Positions 16,734-27,258 of a DNA stretch of 35,349 bases are shown here, piece after piece. A program made the translations under genes and the position numbers. Position 1 is the first letter of the stretch. Every line of letters starts with the position of its first letter. The DNA lies in contig PNOB01000004.1 in the NCBI GenBank assembly GCA_013824585.1, positions 1 to 35,349 on the forward strand, given 5' to 3'. The DNA is from Desulfobacterium sp. Its GTDB lineage: Bacteria > Desulfobacterota > Desulfobacteria > Desulfobacterales > SURF-7. The notes beneath the pieces were generated by a model. That model saw only the letters and a list, made by a program, of their open reading frames with translations, had not been told where the DNA came from and did not search any database.

Positions 16734-16925
16734 ATGACTTTTTTTCTATGTGTTATTGGGATGGTAATGATTCTGGAAGGACTTCCATATTTTGCATTCC
16801 CAGAAAAAATAAAATTTTTTATATTAAAAATTACTGACACCCCTGACCAAACGTTGAGGGTGATAGGACTTTTGCTGATGCTCTCCGGACTTGGTCTTGT
16901 GTACCTTGGAAAACAAATAGGATAA
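16734..16925 (+). CDS. DUF2065 family small membrane protein
   Basis: A 63-residue protein with two predicted transmembrane helices (MTFFLCVIGMVMILEGLPYF and LRVIGLLLMLSGLGLVYLG) joined by a short loop with FPEKIK and a DQTLRVIGL motif. This matches the DUF2065 (YjeT-like) pattern of an EGL-x-x-F-x-P-E centre and a second helix that starts with LR-x-x-G. An upstream in-frame ATG at 16713 is possible. The ATG at 16734 is preferred because AGAAGG stands five bases before it and the length then fits the family. It is followed seven bases later by queA. Function of the family is unknown. Confidence 0.8.
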   Translation: MTFFLCVIGMVMILEGLPYFAFPEKIKFFILKITDTPDQTLRVIGLLLMLSGLGLVYLGKQIG

Positions 16926-16932
16926 ATAATTC

Positions 16933-17994
16933 ATGTATCAGGTGTCAGACTACGATTTTGCACTTCCGGAAACACTAATAGCACAGGAACCCAATAACAA
17001 CAGAGATCAATCCAAACTTCTTGTCCTTGACAAAAACTCAGGTAAAATCAAACATCAATCTTTTTTTGAAATCGTTGAGTTACTCTCCCCCTCTGACCTG
17101 CTGGTGGTGAACAACACAAAGGTTATTCCCGGCCGCCTTTTCGGGCGTAAGGAAACCGGAGGCCAGGTTGAACTATTATTGCTGGACTATATTGAAGGCA
17201 TGCAACAGCTTGATAGTAAGGGAAAATTTGAATGCCCATGTTTGATTAAAGCATCCAAACATCCTAAAAAAGGATCCTGGATACATTTTGATAGGGATCT
17301 AAAGGCAGAAATAATTGAATTCAAAGAAGGAATACACCGTGTTCGTTTTTGGTCCACTGGGCATTTTGAAACCATTTTAGATACCATCGGCAAGGTTCCA
17401 CTTCCTCCATATATTAAACGGGACAACGATTTGAATGCGGTTGACGATCGAAACGTCTATCAAACAGTATATGCAGAAAAAAAAGGAGCCATTGCCGCTC
17501 CAACTGCAGGACTTCATTTCTCACCACAGCTTATTGAAAAAATAAAATCAAATTGCATCCCGATCGTTGAAATTACTTTACATGTAGGATATGGAACGTT
17601 TTTACCAGTCCGGGTAAATGATATCCGAAACCATAAAATTCATTCGGAAAGATTTTATATCTCCCAAAATGCCGCTGCTGCGATCAACCAGAAAAAGAAA
17701 GAAAAAGGCCGAATCATAGCTGTAGGAACCACATCGGTCCGAACACTTGAGCATGCGACTAACAAAGACGGAATCGTTGTAGACGGATCAGGAACATGCG
17801 ATCTGTTTATCTATCCGGGATATCAATTTCAAACTGTAAGCAGCATGATCACCAATTTTCATCTTCCCAAATCATCTTTGATCATGCTAGCATCTGCCTT
17901 TGCCGGTCGTTCAACTATTCTCTCCGCTTATGAGGAGGCAATACAAAAAAATTACCGTTTTTTCAGTTATGGAGATGCAATGTTCATTACATGA
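16933..17994 (+). CDS. queA: S-adenosylmethionine:tRNA ribosyltransferase-isomerase
   Basis: QueA transfers and isomerises the ribosyl group of S-adenosylmethionine onto preQ1-modified tRNA to give epoxyqueuosine, the penultimate step of queuosine synthesis. The 353 residues are the standard length. The hallmark segments are YDFALPETLIAQEP at the start, LLVVNNTKVIPGRLFG, AAPTAGLHFS, TLHVGYGTFLPV, IIAVGTTSVRTLE and the terminal TNFHLPKSSLIMLASAFAG. The next gene is tgt, which acts one step earlier in the same pathway, and 25 bases separate them, so an operon is likely. Confidence 0.97.
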   Translation: MYQVSDYDFALPETLIAQEPNNNRDQSKLLVLDKNSGKIKHQSFFEIVELLSPSDLLVVNNTKVIPGRLFGRKETGGQVELLLLDYIEGMQQLDSKGKFECPCLIKASKHPKKGSWIHFDRDLKAEIIEFKEGIHRVRFWSTGHFETILDTIGKVPLPPYIKRDNDLNAVDDRNVYQTVYAEKKGAIAAPTAGLHFSPQLIEKIKSNCIPIVEITLHVGYGTFLPVRVNDIRNHKIHSERFYISQNAAAAINQKKKEKGRIIAVGTTSVRTLEHATNKDGIVVDGSGTCDLFIYPGYQFQTVSSMITNFHLPKSSLIMLASAFAGRSTILSAYEEAIQKNYRFFSYGDAMFIT

Positions 17995-18016
17995 TAGCAG
18001 GGATACCCAACTTTAA

Positions 18017-19244
<1,228 letters not shown>

Positions 19245-19306
19245 CCATTTTTTTTCAGCGCTTTCAAAACAACAACTCTATTATTTTATATTACTGGGAG
19301 GTTAGT

Positions 19307-20488
19307 ATGACAATTGCCGGAAAAATTGAACACTTTATTTCCAAATCATCCTGGATCAGAAAAATGTTTGAAGAGGGGACCCGACTGAAAGAACAGCATG
19401 GTGCAGAAAATGTGTTTGACTTCAGCTTGGGCAACCCATACCTTCAACCACCTGATAAATTTAGGGATGTGCTTCAAAATTTGGTTAAAAACCCGGGCCC
19501 TTGTGACCATTCCTATATGCCCAATGCTGGATATCCATATGTTTGTAAAAATGTGGCAAGTTATGTGTCTACAGAACAAGGCGTGCAGATCTCAGCCAGT
19601 GAAATCATCATGACCTGCGGTGCAGCTGGTGGTTTGAATGTAATACTAAAAACCCTGCTCAACCCGGATGAAGAGGTTATCACACCAGCTCCTTATTTTG
19701 TGGAGTATGGATTTTATGCAGACAACCATGGGGGAAAGCTGGTAACGGTTCCAACAAATGAAGATTTTACACTCGATTTGCAAAAAGTCTCCTCTGCCAT
19801 TTCCGATAAAACCCGTGTGGTTCTGATCAATTCACCCAATAACCCGACCGGACAGGTCTACAATAGAGAAAGCCTTGAATTGTTGGGTTCCCTGCTCAGA
19901 AAAAAAAGTAAAGAGCAGGGGAAAACAATCTATCTGGTTTCCGATGAACCCTATCGAAAAATTGTGTATGACGGCATTGCAGTACCAAGCCTGTTTACCT
20001 GTTATGATGACAGCATTATCGTGACCTCGTTTTCAAAGGATATTTCCATCCCTGGAGAGCGAATTGGATTTATCGCCGTAAACCCAAAAGCAGAATACAA
20101 GAAAAAACTGACTGCTGGAATGACCTTGGCCAATCGAATCCTTGGTTTTGTCAATGCCCCGGCTCTCATGCAGCGAGTAGTAGGAGAACTTCAGGGTGAA
20201 AGTGCTGATATGAGCTTGTATGCAAAAAAACGGGAAATTTTGTGCAATTCACTTTCCGATTTTGGATATGAATTTAAAAAACCAGCAGGTGCTTTTTATC
20301 TGTTTTGCAAATCACCCATTCCTGATGATGTTGCATTTGTAAGAACCCTACAGGAGGAATTGATCCTTACTGTTCCTGGAAGCGGATTTGGAGGGCCTGG
20401 TCATTTCCGGATTGCCTTTTGTGTTGACAATGATACCATTATCAGGGCATTACCGGGATTTAAAAAATCAATTGAAAAAACACTTTGA
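19307..20488 (+). CDS. class I/II PLP-dependent aminotransferase (aspartate aminotransferase-like)
   Basis: A 393-residue fold-type I aminotransferase. Seen are FDFSLGNPYLQPP at the substrate-binding N-terminus, TCGAAGGLNVILKTLL (phosphate site), NSPNNPTGQVY, SDEPYRKIVYDG (Asp and Tyr contacting PLP), the Schiff-base Lys in TSFSKDISIPGERIGF, and the carboxylate-binding Arg in GPGHFRIAFCV. Members labelled as aspartate or aromatic aminotransferases share this layout. The exact substrate is not readable, but the GERIGF pattern and length match a pyridoxal-phosphate aminotransferase common in Desulfobacterota. GGGAGG lies before the ATG. The next gene, an epimerase, begins 146 bp later, so it need not be in the same unit. 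Confidence 0.9.
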   Translation: MTIAGKIEHFISKSSWIRKMFEEGTRLKEQHGAENVFDFSLGNPYLQPPDKFRDVLQNLVKNPGPCDHSYMPNAGYPYVCKNVASYVSTEQGVQISASEIIMTCGAAGGLNVILKTLLNPDEEVITPAPYFVEYGFYADNHGGKLVTVPTNEDFTLDLQKVSSAISDKTRVVLINSPNNPTGQVYNRESLELLGSLLRKKSKEQGKTIYLVSDEPYRKIVYDGIAVPSLFTCYDDSIIVTSFSKDISIPGERIGFIAVNPKAEYKKKLTAGMTLANRILGFVNAPALMQRVVGELQGESADMSLYAKKREILCNSLSDFGYEFKKPAGAFYLFCKSPIPDDVAFVRTLQEELILTVPGSGFGGPGHFRIAFCVDNDTIIRALPGFKKSIEKTL

Positions 20489-20634
20489 TCGTCAGAATAT
20501 TGTAAACAGATTAACACCTGATCGAAATGCAAATTTTGAAAGTTGTTTGGCTTTGTTAACCATTTTACGATAACAAATGTGTGCAACTGCGCTTTGTGCA
20601 GTCGATGTCAGCTAGTACCCAAAAGGAGCGTCAT

Positions 20635-21036
20635 ATGAAAATACTAAAAATTGATCATCTTGGAATCGCAGTAAACAGCATTAACGAAGGAAAATCTTTT
20701 TGGACCGATGTTCTTGGCCTTGCGTTTGAAGGATCTGAAACAGTTGCCGAGCAGAAAGTGACAACCGCATTCTTTCCGGTCGGTGAAAGTGAAGTCGAAC
20801 TTTTGGAATCAACCGCACCAGATGGGCCGATTGCTAAATTCATTGAAAAAAAAGGCCAGGGAATTCAACATATTGCATTTAGAGTTGAAAATATAGAAAC
20901 CGCTTTGGCTGAACTAAAGGAAAAAGGAATTCAACTGATTGATCAAAAACCCAGAATAGGAGCTGGCGGTGCAAAAATAGCCTTTCTGCATCCCAAAGCC
21001 ACCAGTGGTGTTCTTGTGGAGTTGTGTGAACGGTAA
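20635..21036 (+). CDS. mce: methylmalonyl-CoA epimerase
   Basis: A 133-residue VOC-fold metalloenzyme that interconverts (R)- and (S)-methylmalonyl-CoA in propionate and odd-chain metabolism. Metal ligands are visible: His in KIDHLGIAV (residue 8), His in [11 protein letters not shown] and Glu in GVLVELCE at the end. The FW-x-D-V-L-GL and [13 protein letters not shown] segments match the family, as does the length. The ATG at 20635 is chosen because AAAAGGAG lies just upstream; the frame extends further up without a start of comparable quality. No methylmalonyl-CoA mutase is in the window. A strong hairpin follows, so it ends its transcript. Confidence 0.93.
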   Translation: MKILKIDHLGIAVNSINEGKSFWTDVLGLAFEGSETVAEQKVTTAFFPVGESEVELLESTAPDGPIAKFIEKKGQGIQHIAFRVENIETALAELKEKGIQLIDQKPRIGAGGAKIAFLHPKATSGVLVELCER

Positions 21037-21060
21037 CACTACAAAGAAGTAGCCTTTATA

Positions 21061-21108
21061 AGTTATCGTGCCGATTTTCCATGCTTGCAAATAATCGGCA
21101 CGATAACT
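21061..21108. terminator. hairpin terminator after mce
   Basis: AGTTATCGTGCCGATT and its exact complement form a perfect 16-bp stem with a 16-base loop, 24 bases after the mce stop. A T8 tract follows about 18 bases after the stem. It lies between convergent genes (mce and the 182-residue protein) and may serve both. Confidence 0.7.
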
Positions 21109-21208
21109 CACTTCAGCGCACACAATTGTTTTTTTTGATATGAAGTTCCCTGCATGGATGCAACCTGATCACCTGTTTCATCGAAAATATCAATCTGAAA
21201 AAAGCCGA

Positions 21209-21757
21209 TTATGCGTTTCCAATGGGTTCTATATAGATAAGAGGGTTTTCCCTATCCTGATCTTGCAGCGTAAAATCATCTTTCAAACGATTTTTAAGTA
21301 CTTCAAGCATATATGTAACCTTTGAAATAATAAGCCCTTTTATCATATAACCAATGGTAAATCGCTGAGAGGCTGTATGGCAGTCCACATTCAGTTTATC
21401 AATTATTTCATGAATCACAGGTGTAACCTTCTTATAGATCTCCTCCTGAACCGTGTCCATTTTGCCCTTTTCCTTGGCTCCCCAGATTGCCGGAACAATA
21501 TAGGTTACTGACTCATTCAACAATTTACTCTTGTATGCATCTACAATATCAAGAGCTGCCTTATTCAACAGCGGTTCAATCAACCGGGGTACCCTCATGA
21601 TATCCTCAGAAATCTCAACATCCTTTTTTCTCTCTCGCTTGCCTAAAAATTGCCATAAAAATTTCACGGTATCAATACCCCCCAGAATATTTGACATCTT
21701 TAAAAGCTTTGTTCGCGTTAATCTCAAAATGTCAATTTTGGAATCAAAAAAATGCAT
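21209..21757 (-). CDS. hypothetical protein
   Basis: A protein of about 182 residues that I do not recognise. It has no signal peptide, no transmembrane helix and no cysteine motif. Its one basic patch, WQFLGKRERKKDVEIS, is near residue 40. The rest is predicted mostly helical and moderately hydrophobic (RVPRLIEPLLNKAALDIVDA, FTIGYMIKGLIISKVTYMLE). The ATG at 21757 is used; a TTG three codons upstream is also open, and no Shine-Dalgarno decides between them. The codon pattern looks coding, and no other frame competes. It stands alone between mce (convergent) and rplU (divergent). Confidence 0.6.
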   Translation of the reverse strand: MHFFDSKIDILRLTRTKLLKMSNILGGIDTVKFLWQFLGKRERKKDVEISEDIMRVPRLIEPLLNKAALDIVDAYKSKLLNESVTYIVPAIWGAKEKGKMDTVQEEIYKKVTPVIHEIIDKLNVDCHTASQRFTIGYMIKGLIISKVTYMLEVLKNRLKDDFTLQDQDRENPLIYIEPIGNA

Positions 21758-22110
21758 TGTGCCCAAATATCAATTCGTTGATTACTGCAGTGAAACCTCG
21801 TTCACATAATATACCAAAAGACATAATTACAAACCTCGGTACCTGTCAAGAAAAAGTTCAATAAACTGATCTTTAGACCGCTGCTTTTTTCCGTAAACTT
21901 AGCGAAACAATTAAACATGATGCTTTTTGTGGATCAAAAAATACCAGAGTCACTATTTTTGGCAGAGAGAATCGACTGGATACACAATAATATTATCTTG
22001 GCATACAAGATCTATTTTTTTAATATTTTTCTTGACAAAACAAATTATAATAATACAATGTTTTGGTTTTAAACCTTGTTAAAAATTTTGTTATAAGGAG
22101 GTATTGAATC
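21758..22110. other. 353-bp divergent intergenic region upstream of rplU
   Basis: Contains the rplU promoter (22032-22059) and no coding or structured RNA gene that I can see. The half next to the 182-residue gene is AT-rich and holds the unassigned promoter of that gene. Confidence 0.5.
22032..22059 (+). promoter_or_regulatory. sigma-70-type promoter of the rplU-gpmI gene run
   Basis: TTGACA, a 16-base AT-rich spacer, then TACAAT (5 of 6 -10 matches). It lies about 50 bases upstream of rplU, which has its own AAGGAGGT. This is one of the two best consensus promoters in the window. Confidence 0.8.
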
Positions 22111-22422
22111 ATGTATGCGGTCATCGCCACAGGCGGAAAACAATATAAAGTTGAAAAAGGTGAAACCCTGAGAGTTGAAAAACTTCCTGGTGAAATTGGA
22201 GAAGAGGTGTCTTTTGACAATGTTCTCATGTTTTCGGATGGAGAAAAAGTCAGAATTGGCCAACCTGCTGTTGAAGATATGGCTGTTCGGGGGCATATTG
22301 TAGAGCAGGGAAAAGCCAAAAAAATAATTGTATTTAAATACAAACGCCGTAAAAAATTTCGCAAAACCCAGGGACATCGTCAGCAGTATACTGCAGTAAA
22401 AATTGACAGTATAGGAGCATAA
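22111..22422 (+). CDS. rplU: 50S ribosomal protein L21
   Basis: 103 residues, the normal length. The MYAVIATGGKQYKVEKGETLRV start and the C-terminal KYKRRKKFRKTQGHRQQYT rRNA-binding tail are diagnostic. It assembles into the large subunit, contacting 23S rRNA. It begins a housekeeping run with rpmA and obgE, the common bacterial order, and has a strong Shine-Dalgarno and its own promoter. Confidence 0.98.
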   Translation: MYAVIATGGKQYKVEKGETLRVEKLPGEIGEEVSFDNVLMFSDGEKVRIGQPAVEDMAVRGHIVEQGKAKKIIVFKYKRRKKFRKTQGHRQQYTAVKIDSIGA

Positions 22423-22453
22423 TACAATTGCTTAAGTGATAAAGGAAAGTGAA

Positions 22454-22708
22454 ATGGCACATAAAAAAGCAGGTGGTAGCACTCGAAATGGACGCGACAG
22501 TAATGGTCAGCGCCGCGGAGTTAAAGTATACGGCGGACAAAACGTCAGGGCTGGCAATATTATTGTACGCCAGGTAGGGACAAAAATTCACGCTGGTGAA
22601 AATGTTGGTACTGGAAATGATTATACTCTTTTTGCTAAAATAGATGGCAAAGTTACCTATGAACGGATGGGAAAAGACCGGAAAAAAGTCAGTGTTTATT
22701 CCACGTGA
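22454..22708 (+). CDS. rpmA: 50S ribosomal protein L27
   Basis: 84 residues. The start [16 protein letters not shown] is the conserved L27 N-terminus that reaches the peptidyl-transferase centre. A GTG six codons upstream is in frame, but the ATG at 22454 is chosen because mature L27 starts here and GGAAAGTG precedes it. There is no N-terminal cleavable extension of the Firmicutes type. The stop TGA overlaps the GTG start of obgE by four bases. Confidence 0.98.
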   Translation: MAHKKAGGSTRNGRDSNGQRRGVKVYGGQNVRAGNIIVRQVGTKIHAGENVGTGNDYTLFAKIDGKVTYERMGKDRKKVSVYST

Positions 22709-23709
22709 AATTTATAGATGAAGCGATTATTACTGTCCAATCCGGCAATGGTGGCCGAGGTTGTGTCAGTTTCAGACGTGAAAAATTCATTCCCCGCGGC
22801 GGTCCTGACGGTGGAGACGGTGGGAACGGCGGGGATGTAATATTTATTACTTCATCAAAAAAAAGGACTCTTTACCAATTTCGTTATCAGAAATTGCTAC
22901 GGGCTAAAAATGGAGGCCCTGGTCTGGGCCAGCAGAAAACCGGAAAAAGCGCACAATCTCTGGTTATTGAAATCCCCCCTGGAACCATCATCAGCGATCC
23001 TGAAACCCAGGAAATTATCCATGACTTCATCAGCCCGAATGACGAATACATTGTAGCCAAAGGCGGAAGAGGCGGTCAGGGGAACAAACGATTTGCAACT
23101 TCCACCAATCGAGCGCCACGATTTGCACAACCCGGAGAACCAGGTCAGACCATCAAACTGAAAGTGGAACTCAAGCTCCTTGCTGATGTAGGGATCATCG
23201 GCTTTCCGAATGCAGGCAAATCTACACTACTCAGTGTTCTTTCTTCTGCACGTCCGAAAATCGGAAACTACCCATTTACCACACTAACCCCCACACTTGG
23301 GATCGTTCATACGGACAGAGGAGAACCTTTTGCGGTTGCTGATATACCCGGATTGATTGAAGGTGCACATTCCGGGGCTGGATTGGGTATCAAATTTCTA
23401 CGACATATTGAGAGAACCAAAATTCTGGTCCATCTCATTGATGCATCAGCAATAAATCCAGAAAAACCGCTTGATTTATATAATACAATCAACAGGGAAC
23501 TATCTCTATATAGCAGCAAACTTGCTGAGAAGCACCAGATCGTTGCTTTAAATAAATTGGATATCACGGAAGCTCAAAAAAATGCTGACGCTTTTCAGTC
23601 AAGCATAAAAAATAAAAAAGTCATTTTAATTTCTGCTGCAACTGGCAAAAATATCTCAAACTTGAAACAAGAAATTAGCAAGCAATTAGAACAATTGTAT
23701 GATGAATGA
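22705..23709 (+). CDS. obgE: Obg-family GTPase
   Basis: Obg GTPase involved in 50S subunit assembly and stress control. The N-terminal glycine-rich Obg fold ([34 protein letters not shown]) covers about residues 1-158. The G domain follows, with G1 GFPNAGKST, switch [10 protein letters not shown]3 [17 protein letters not shown]4 NKLD and G5 SAATG. At 334 residues it lacks the C-terminal extension found in Firmicutes. It starts at a GTG overlapping the rpmA stop and itself overlaps proB, so translation of the three is probably coupled. Confidence 0.97.
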   Translation: MKFIDEAIITVQSGNGGRGCVSFRREKFIPRGGPDGGDGGNGGDVIFITSSKKRTLYQFRYQKLLRAKNGGPGLGQQKTGKSAQSLVIEIPPGTIISDPETQEIIHDFISPNDEYIVAKGGRGGQGNKRFATSTNRAPRFAQPGEPGQTIKLKVELKLLADVGIIGFPNAGKSTLLSVLSSARPKIGNYPFTTLTPTLGIVHTDRGEPFAVADIPGLIEGAHSGAGLGIKFLRHIERTKILVHLIDASAINPEKPLDLYNTINRELSLYSSKLAEKHQIVALNKLDITEAQKNADAFQSSIKNKKVILISAATGKNISNLKQEISKQLEQLYDE

Positions 23710-24835
23710 TCAACAAAAAATCTTTTCTACGGCAAAACGAGTTGTTATTAAGGTGGGTAGTAATGTTCTAACCGCAGATCACGGCCTCAACATTTATTCA
23801 ATCCAGATCATCAGTGAGCAGCTCAGACTCCTGTTTGATAAAAAGATTGATGTTGTACTGGTGTCCTCAGGTTCTATGGCTGCTGGATTTAAAAAAATAG
23901 GTCTTCCAAGCAGGCCAACCGACATTCCCGGCAGGCAGGCAACCGCAGCGGTCGGTCAAGCTGGACTGATTCTTGAATATGAAAAAGCGTTTGCAAAATA
24001 CGACAAAAAAGTAGCTCAAATTCTACTTACGCAAAGTGATTTAAATCATCGAAAACGGTATTTAAATGCGCGGAACACCATTAATACACTACTTTCGTGG
24101 GGTATTCTTCCCATTATCAATGAAAATGACACCGTGGCCACAGAAGAGATTAAATTCGGAGATAATGACAATTTATCCGCCATGATTTCTCTTCTTATAG
24201 ATGCGGATATTCTGATTAATCTAACCGATATTGATGGATTGTATACAAAGGACCCCAGAACAAACCCAGATGCAGTATTGATTCCGGTCATTGACAATAT
24301 TGATCACAAAATTAAAAAAATGGCCAGTGGCATCCCTGGTGCCCTGGGAACCGGAGGCATGCTGAGTAAAATTCATGCTGCTGAAAAAGTTACAACCGCC
24401 GGGATTCCCATGGTGATTGCCAACGGAAAAGATCCAAATACCCTTTTGGATCTTTTTTCAGGAAAGAAATTAGGTACCTATTTTCTTGCCAAAACAAATA
24501 AACTTTCAAGGCGAAAATGCTGGATCGCTTTCTCTCGCAAACCAAAAGGAAAAATTCAGATCGACAGTGGTGCTGCCCACGCCCTGCTTCATAATGGGAA
24601 AAGCTTGCTGCCTATTGGAATTGTAAGTGTTGAAGGCTCATTTATGATCGGAGATTGTGTTGAATTCTTTTCAGATAACGGCCAGCAACTTGGAATCGGG
24701 CTTGTAAATTACAGTTCTGCTGATATTTTAAAGATTATGGGCCGCCGAACCAACCAGATTGAATCTGTTTTGGGATCTAAACCTTATGATGAGGTGATAC
24801 ATAGAGATAATCTTGCGATTAGAAGAGAAAAATAG
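23699..24835 (+). CDS. proB: glutamate 5-kinase
   Basis: First enzyme of proline synthesis: ATP-dependent phosphorylation of glutamate. The amino acid kinase domain shows VVIKVGSNVLT at the start, VSSGSMAAGFKKIGL, INENDTVATEEIKFGDND and DIDGLYTKDPRTNPDA. A C-terminal PUA domain (from about residue 285; KIQIDSGAAHALLHNGKSLL and IGDCVEFF) makes up the full 378 residues. The start overlaps the end of obgE. Two ATGs one codon apart are possible; the upstream one is given. proA follows after 84 bp. Proline feedback is known for the family but is not visible here. Confidence 0.97.
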   Translation: MMNDQQKIFSTAKRVVIKVGSNVLTADHGLNIYSIQIISEQLRLLFDKKIDVVLVSSGSMAAGFKKIGLPSRPTDIPGRQATAAVGQAGLILEYEKAFAKYDKKVAQILLTQSDLNHRKRYLNARNTINTLLSWGILPIINENDTVATEEIKFGDNDNLSAMISLLIDADILINLTDIDGLYTKDPRTNPDAVLIPVIDNIDHKIKKMASGIPGALGTGGMLSKIHAAEKVTTAGIPMVIANGKDPNTLLDLFSGKKLGTYFLAKTNKLSRRKCWIAFSRKPKGKIQIDSGAAHALLHNGKSLLPIGIVSVEGSFMIGDCVEFFSDNGQQLGIGLVNYSSADILKIMGRRTNQIESVLGSKPYDEVIHRDNLAIRREK

Positions 24836-24919
24836 TATCAATGTGAGACCTGTTTTGGAACAGACATCTGTTTGAAAGAAAGGATCAGAAAACAGCAATA
24901 GAAAATACAAGGAGAAAAG

Positions 24920-26176
24920 ATGTCCATTCAATCCACCATTATGGAAATGGCATACGCCGCTAGAGCAGCGTCCAAGCAAATCGCAATATGCTCTTCAGAT
25001 CAAAAAAATGCCTCTTTATTAAAAATTGCTGAAAAATTACAACAAAACGCTTCATTGATTCAAAATGAAAATATAAAAGATGTAAATTTAGCAAAAGAAA
25101 AAGGGCTCTCAAACGCCATGATCGACCGACTGACGATTACGGATGCAACCATCGCATCGATGATTCAAGGGCTACAGGAGGTTGTACAACTCCCCGATCC
25201 AGTAGGCACAACATCTGCCTCATGGAAAAGACCAAATCAATTACATATTTCCCGGATGCGTATTCCATTAGGAGTCATTGGCATCATATATGAGTCACGA
25301 CCCAATGTTACCATAGATGCCGCCGGACTTTGCTTAAAGGCTGGAAATGCCGTTATCTTACGAGGAGGCTCAGAGGCAATTCATTCAAACCAAGCGCTTG
25401 CAAAGACAATTCATGAAGCTCTTGCCGAAACCGGTCTTCCAAAAGAAATCGTACAAGTTATTCCGATTCCAAACCGTGAAGCAGTAACCTGGCTTTTGCA
25501 TCAGGAAGAATATATTGACCTGATCATTCCAAGAGGTGGAGAAAGCTTGATCCGTTTTGTTGTGGAAAACTCTAAAATACCGGTATTAAAACATTATAAA
25601 GGCGTTTGTCATGTTTATGTGGATGATGGGGCTGACCTGGAAATGGCTGAAAAAATCTGTTTCAATTCTAAAGTGCAACGTCCTGGAGTATGTAATGCCA
25701 TGGAAACCATGTTGGTTCATAAAAATATTGCGGAGCTCTTTTTACCTGTTATGGGAAACCAATTTTCAAATGCAGGAGTTGAAATCAGGGGCTGCCCTGA
25801 AACCTGCCGCATTCTGCCACAATCAAAGCCAGCGATGGAAGAAGACTGGCCAGAAGAATTTCTAGATCTGATTCTTGCTGTCAAAGTTGTGGAAGATATG
25901 AATTCCGCTCTTGAACATATCAGAAAATATGGTTCAAATCATACTGAAGCTATTGTCACAAAAGATTACAGTCGGGCACAAAAATTTTTAAAGGAAGTGG
26001 ATTCCTCGGTTGTTCTTGTAAATGCCTCCACCAGATTTAATGATGGAGGGCAATTGGGTCTAGGTGCGGAAATTGGTATCAGTACTTCCAAACTCCATGC
26101 TTTTGGACCAATGGGTTTGGAAGAACTCACAACAACAAAATTTATTGTACTTGGAGAAGGTCAGATTAGAGAGTAA
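24920..26176 (+). CDS. proA: gamma-glutamyl phosphate reductase
   Basis: Second proline enzyme: NADPH reduction of glutamyl 5-phosphate to the semialdehyde, product of ProB's reaction. 418 residues, normal length. Seen are the [20 protein letters not shown] nucleotide-fold entry, [16 protein letters not shown], the catalytic Cys in [16 protein letters not shown], and the C-terminal [19 protein letters not shown] and ELTTTKFIV. Upstream spacing and direction make a proBA operon likely. Confidence 0.97.
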   Translation: MSIQSTIMEMAYAARAASKQIAICSSDQKNASLLKIAEKLQQNASLIQNENIKDVNLAKEKGLSNAMIDRLTITDATIASMIQGLQEVVQLPDPVGTTSASWKRPNQLHISRMRIPLGVIGIIYESRPNVTIDAAGLCLKAGNAVILRGGSEAIHSNQALAKTIHEALAETGLPKEIVQVIPIPNREAVTWLLHQEEYIDLIIPRGGESLIRFVVENSKIPVLKHYKGVCHVYVDDGADLEMAEKICFNSKVQRPGVCNAMETMLVHKNIAELFLPVMGNQFSNAGVEIRGCPETCRILPQSKPAMEEDWPEEFLDLILAVKVVEDMNSALEHIRKYGSNHTEAIVTKDYSRAQKFLKEVDSSVVLVNASTRFNDGGQLGLGAEIGISTSKLHAFGPMGLEELTTTKFIVLGEGQIRE

Positions 26177-26208
26177 ATTCCCAAAAATCTTTTTTAATAG
26201 GATTATTC

Positions 26209-26862
26209 ATGCGAATTGGCCTGTTTGGTGGTACGTTTAATCCAATCCATTTTGGTCATATCAACGTCTCTAAGGAGATTAAAGAACAGTTTGAACTGGA
26301 TACGATCTATATGGTTCCTTCAGCAATACCGCCACATAAAAAAAGGCAGGAAGTAGCTGACGCTCAAGATCGCCTGAATATGACCCGGCTCGCTGTATCA
26401 AATCTGGATGGTTATCTTGTATCAGATATTGAACTCATTCGGTCAGGACCTTCATATACCATCGATACTATAAATCATTTCAGCAAAATACTTCCTGAAA
26501 ACACAAAAACATATCTCATTTTAGGAATGGATTCATTTCTTGAAATCGATACATGGATGTCATATAAAGAATTGTTTACCAAACTGCCTTTGATCATCAT
26601 GTCAAGGCCGGGAACCGAACACGTGAAACTTCAGCAACTCAAAACATATATTCAGGAAAAAATTTCTGATAATTACTGGTTCCAAGAAAAAAAAAACTGT
26701 TTTTTGCATCAAACAAATCGATCAATATATCTTGTTACAGTTACACCTTATGATATTTCCTCCACTGAAATTCGAAAATTAATCCGTCAACAAAAACCCC
26801 TGCAAAATTTAATACCAGAACAAGTTGAGCAGTATATCAGGAGTGAAGGGCTATACATATGA
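26209..26862 (+). CDS. nadD: nicotinate-nucleotide adenylyltransferase
   Basis: NadD adenylylates nicotinate mononucleotide in NAD synthesis. A 217-residue nucleotidyl transferase fold with the GLFGGTFNPIHFGHI phosphate-binding/HxGH motif (P-I-H-x-G-H), PPHKKRQ for substrate binding, LGMDSFLEIDTW, and the C-terminal ISSTEIRKLI motif. The stop overlaps the ATG of rsfS by four bases, a common bacterial pairing. Length is normal. Confidence 0.96.
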   Translation: MRIGLFGGTFNPIHFGHINVSKEIKEQFELDTIYMVPSAIPPHKKRQEVADAQDRLNMTRLAVSNLDGYLVSDIELIRSGPSYTIDTINHFSKILPENTKTYLILGMDSFLEIDTWMSYKELFTKLPLIIMSRPGTEHVKLQQLKTYIQEKISDNYWFQEKKNCFLHQTNRSIYLVTVTPYDISSTEIRKLIRQQKPLQNLIPEQVEQYIRSEGLYI

Positions 26863-27239
26863 CGTCCGATTTTGATTTATCCATAGAACCCTATATCACG
26901 GCTGTTTGTGGAAAGAAAATAAAAGGGCTGGCGATTCTGGATGTTCGCAAATTAACTTCCATTGCGGATGTGTTTCTAATCTGCAGTGGTAACTCAAACA
27001 GACAGGTTACATCTGTTGCTGAACACATAAAAAAAGAACTGAAAAAAAAGGGAATAAAACCATTACATATGGAAGGAGTCAAAGAAGGACAATGGGCTCT
27101 TTTAGACTATGGCCATGTAATCATACATATTTTTTATGAGCCTGTGAGAATCTTTTATAACCTTGACGGTCTTTGGGAAGATGCCAGAAAAATAAATGCG
27201 AATACGGATATGAATCCTGTTTCTGCCAACCATTCATAG
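26859..27239 (+). CDS. rsfS: ribosomal silencing factor RsfS
   Basis: A 126-residue member of the RsfS/DUF143 (Iojap-like) family, which binds L14 to block subunit joining. Motifs: VRKLTSIADVFLICSGNSNR, HMEGVKEGQWALLDYG and VIIHIFYEPVRIFYNLDGLW, which are the family signature blocks. It follows nadD with a four-base overlap and precedes gpmI by 19 bases. This is the usual nadD-rsfS neighbourhood. Confidence 0.96.
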   Translation: MTSDFDLSIEPYITAVCGKKIKGLAILDVRKLTSIADVFLICSGNSNRQVTSVAEHIKKELKKKGIKPLHMEGVKEGQWALLDYGHVIIHIFYEPVRIFYNLDGLWEDARKINANTDMNPVSANHS

Positions 27240-27258
27240 ACCAAAGCGGAGCAATCGA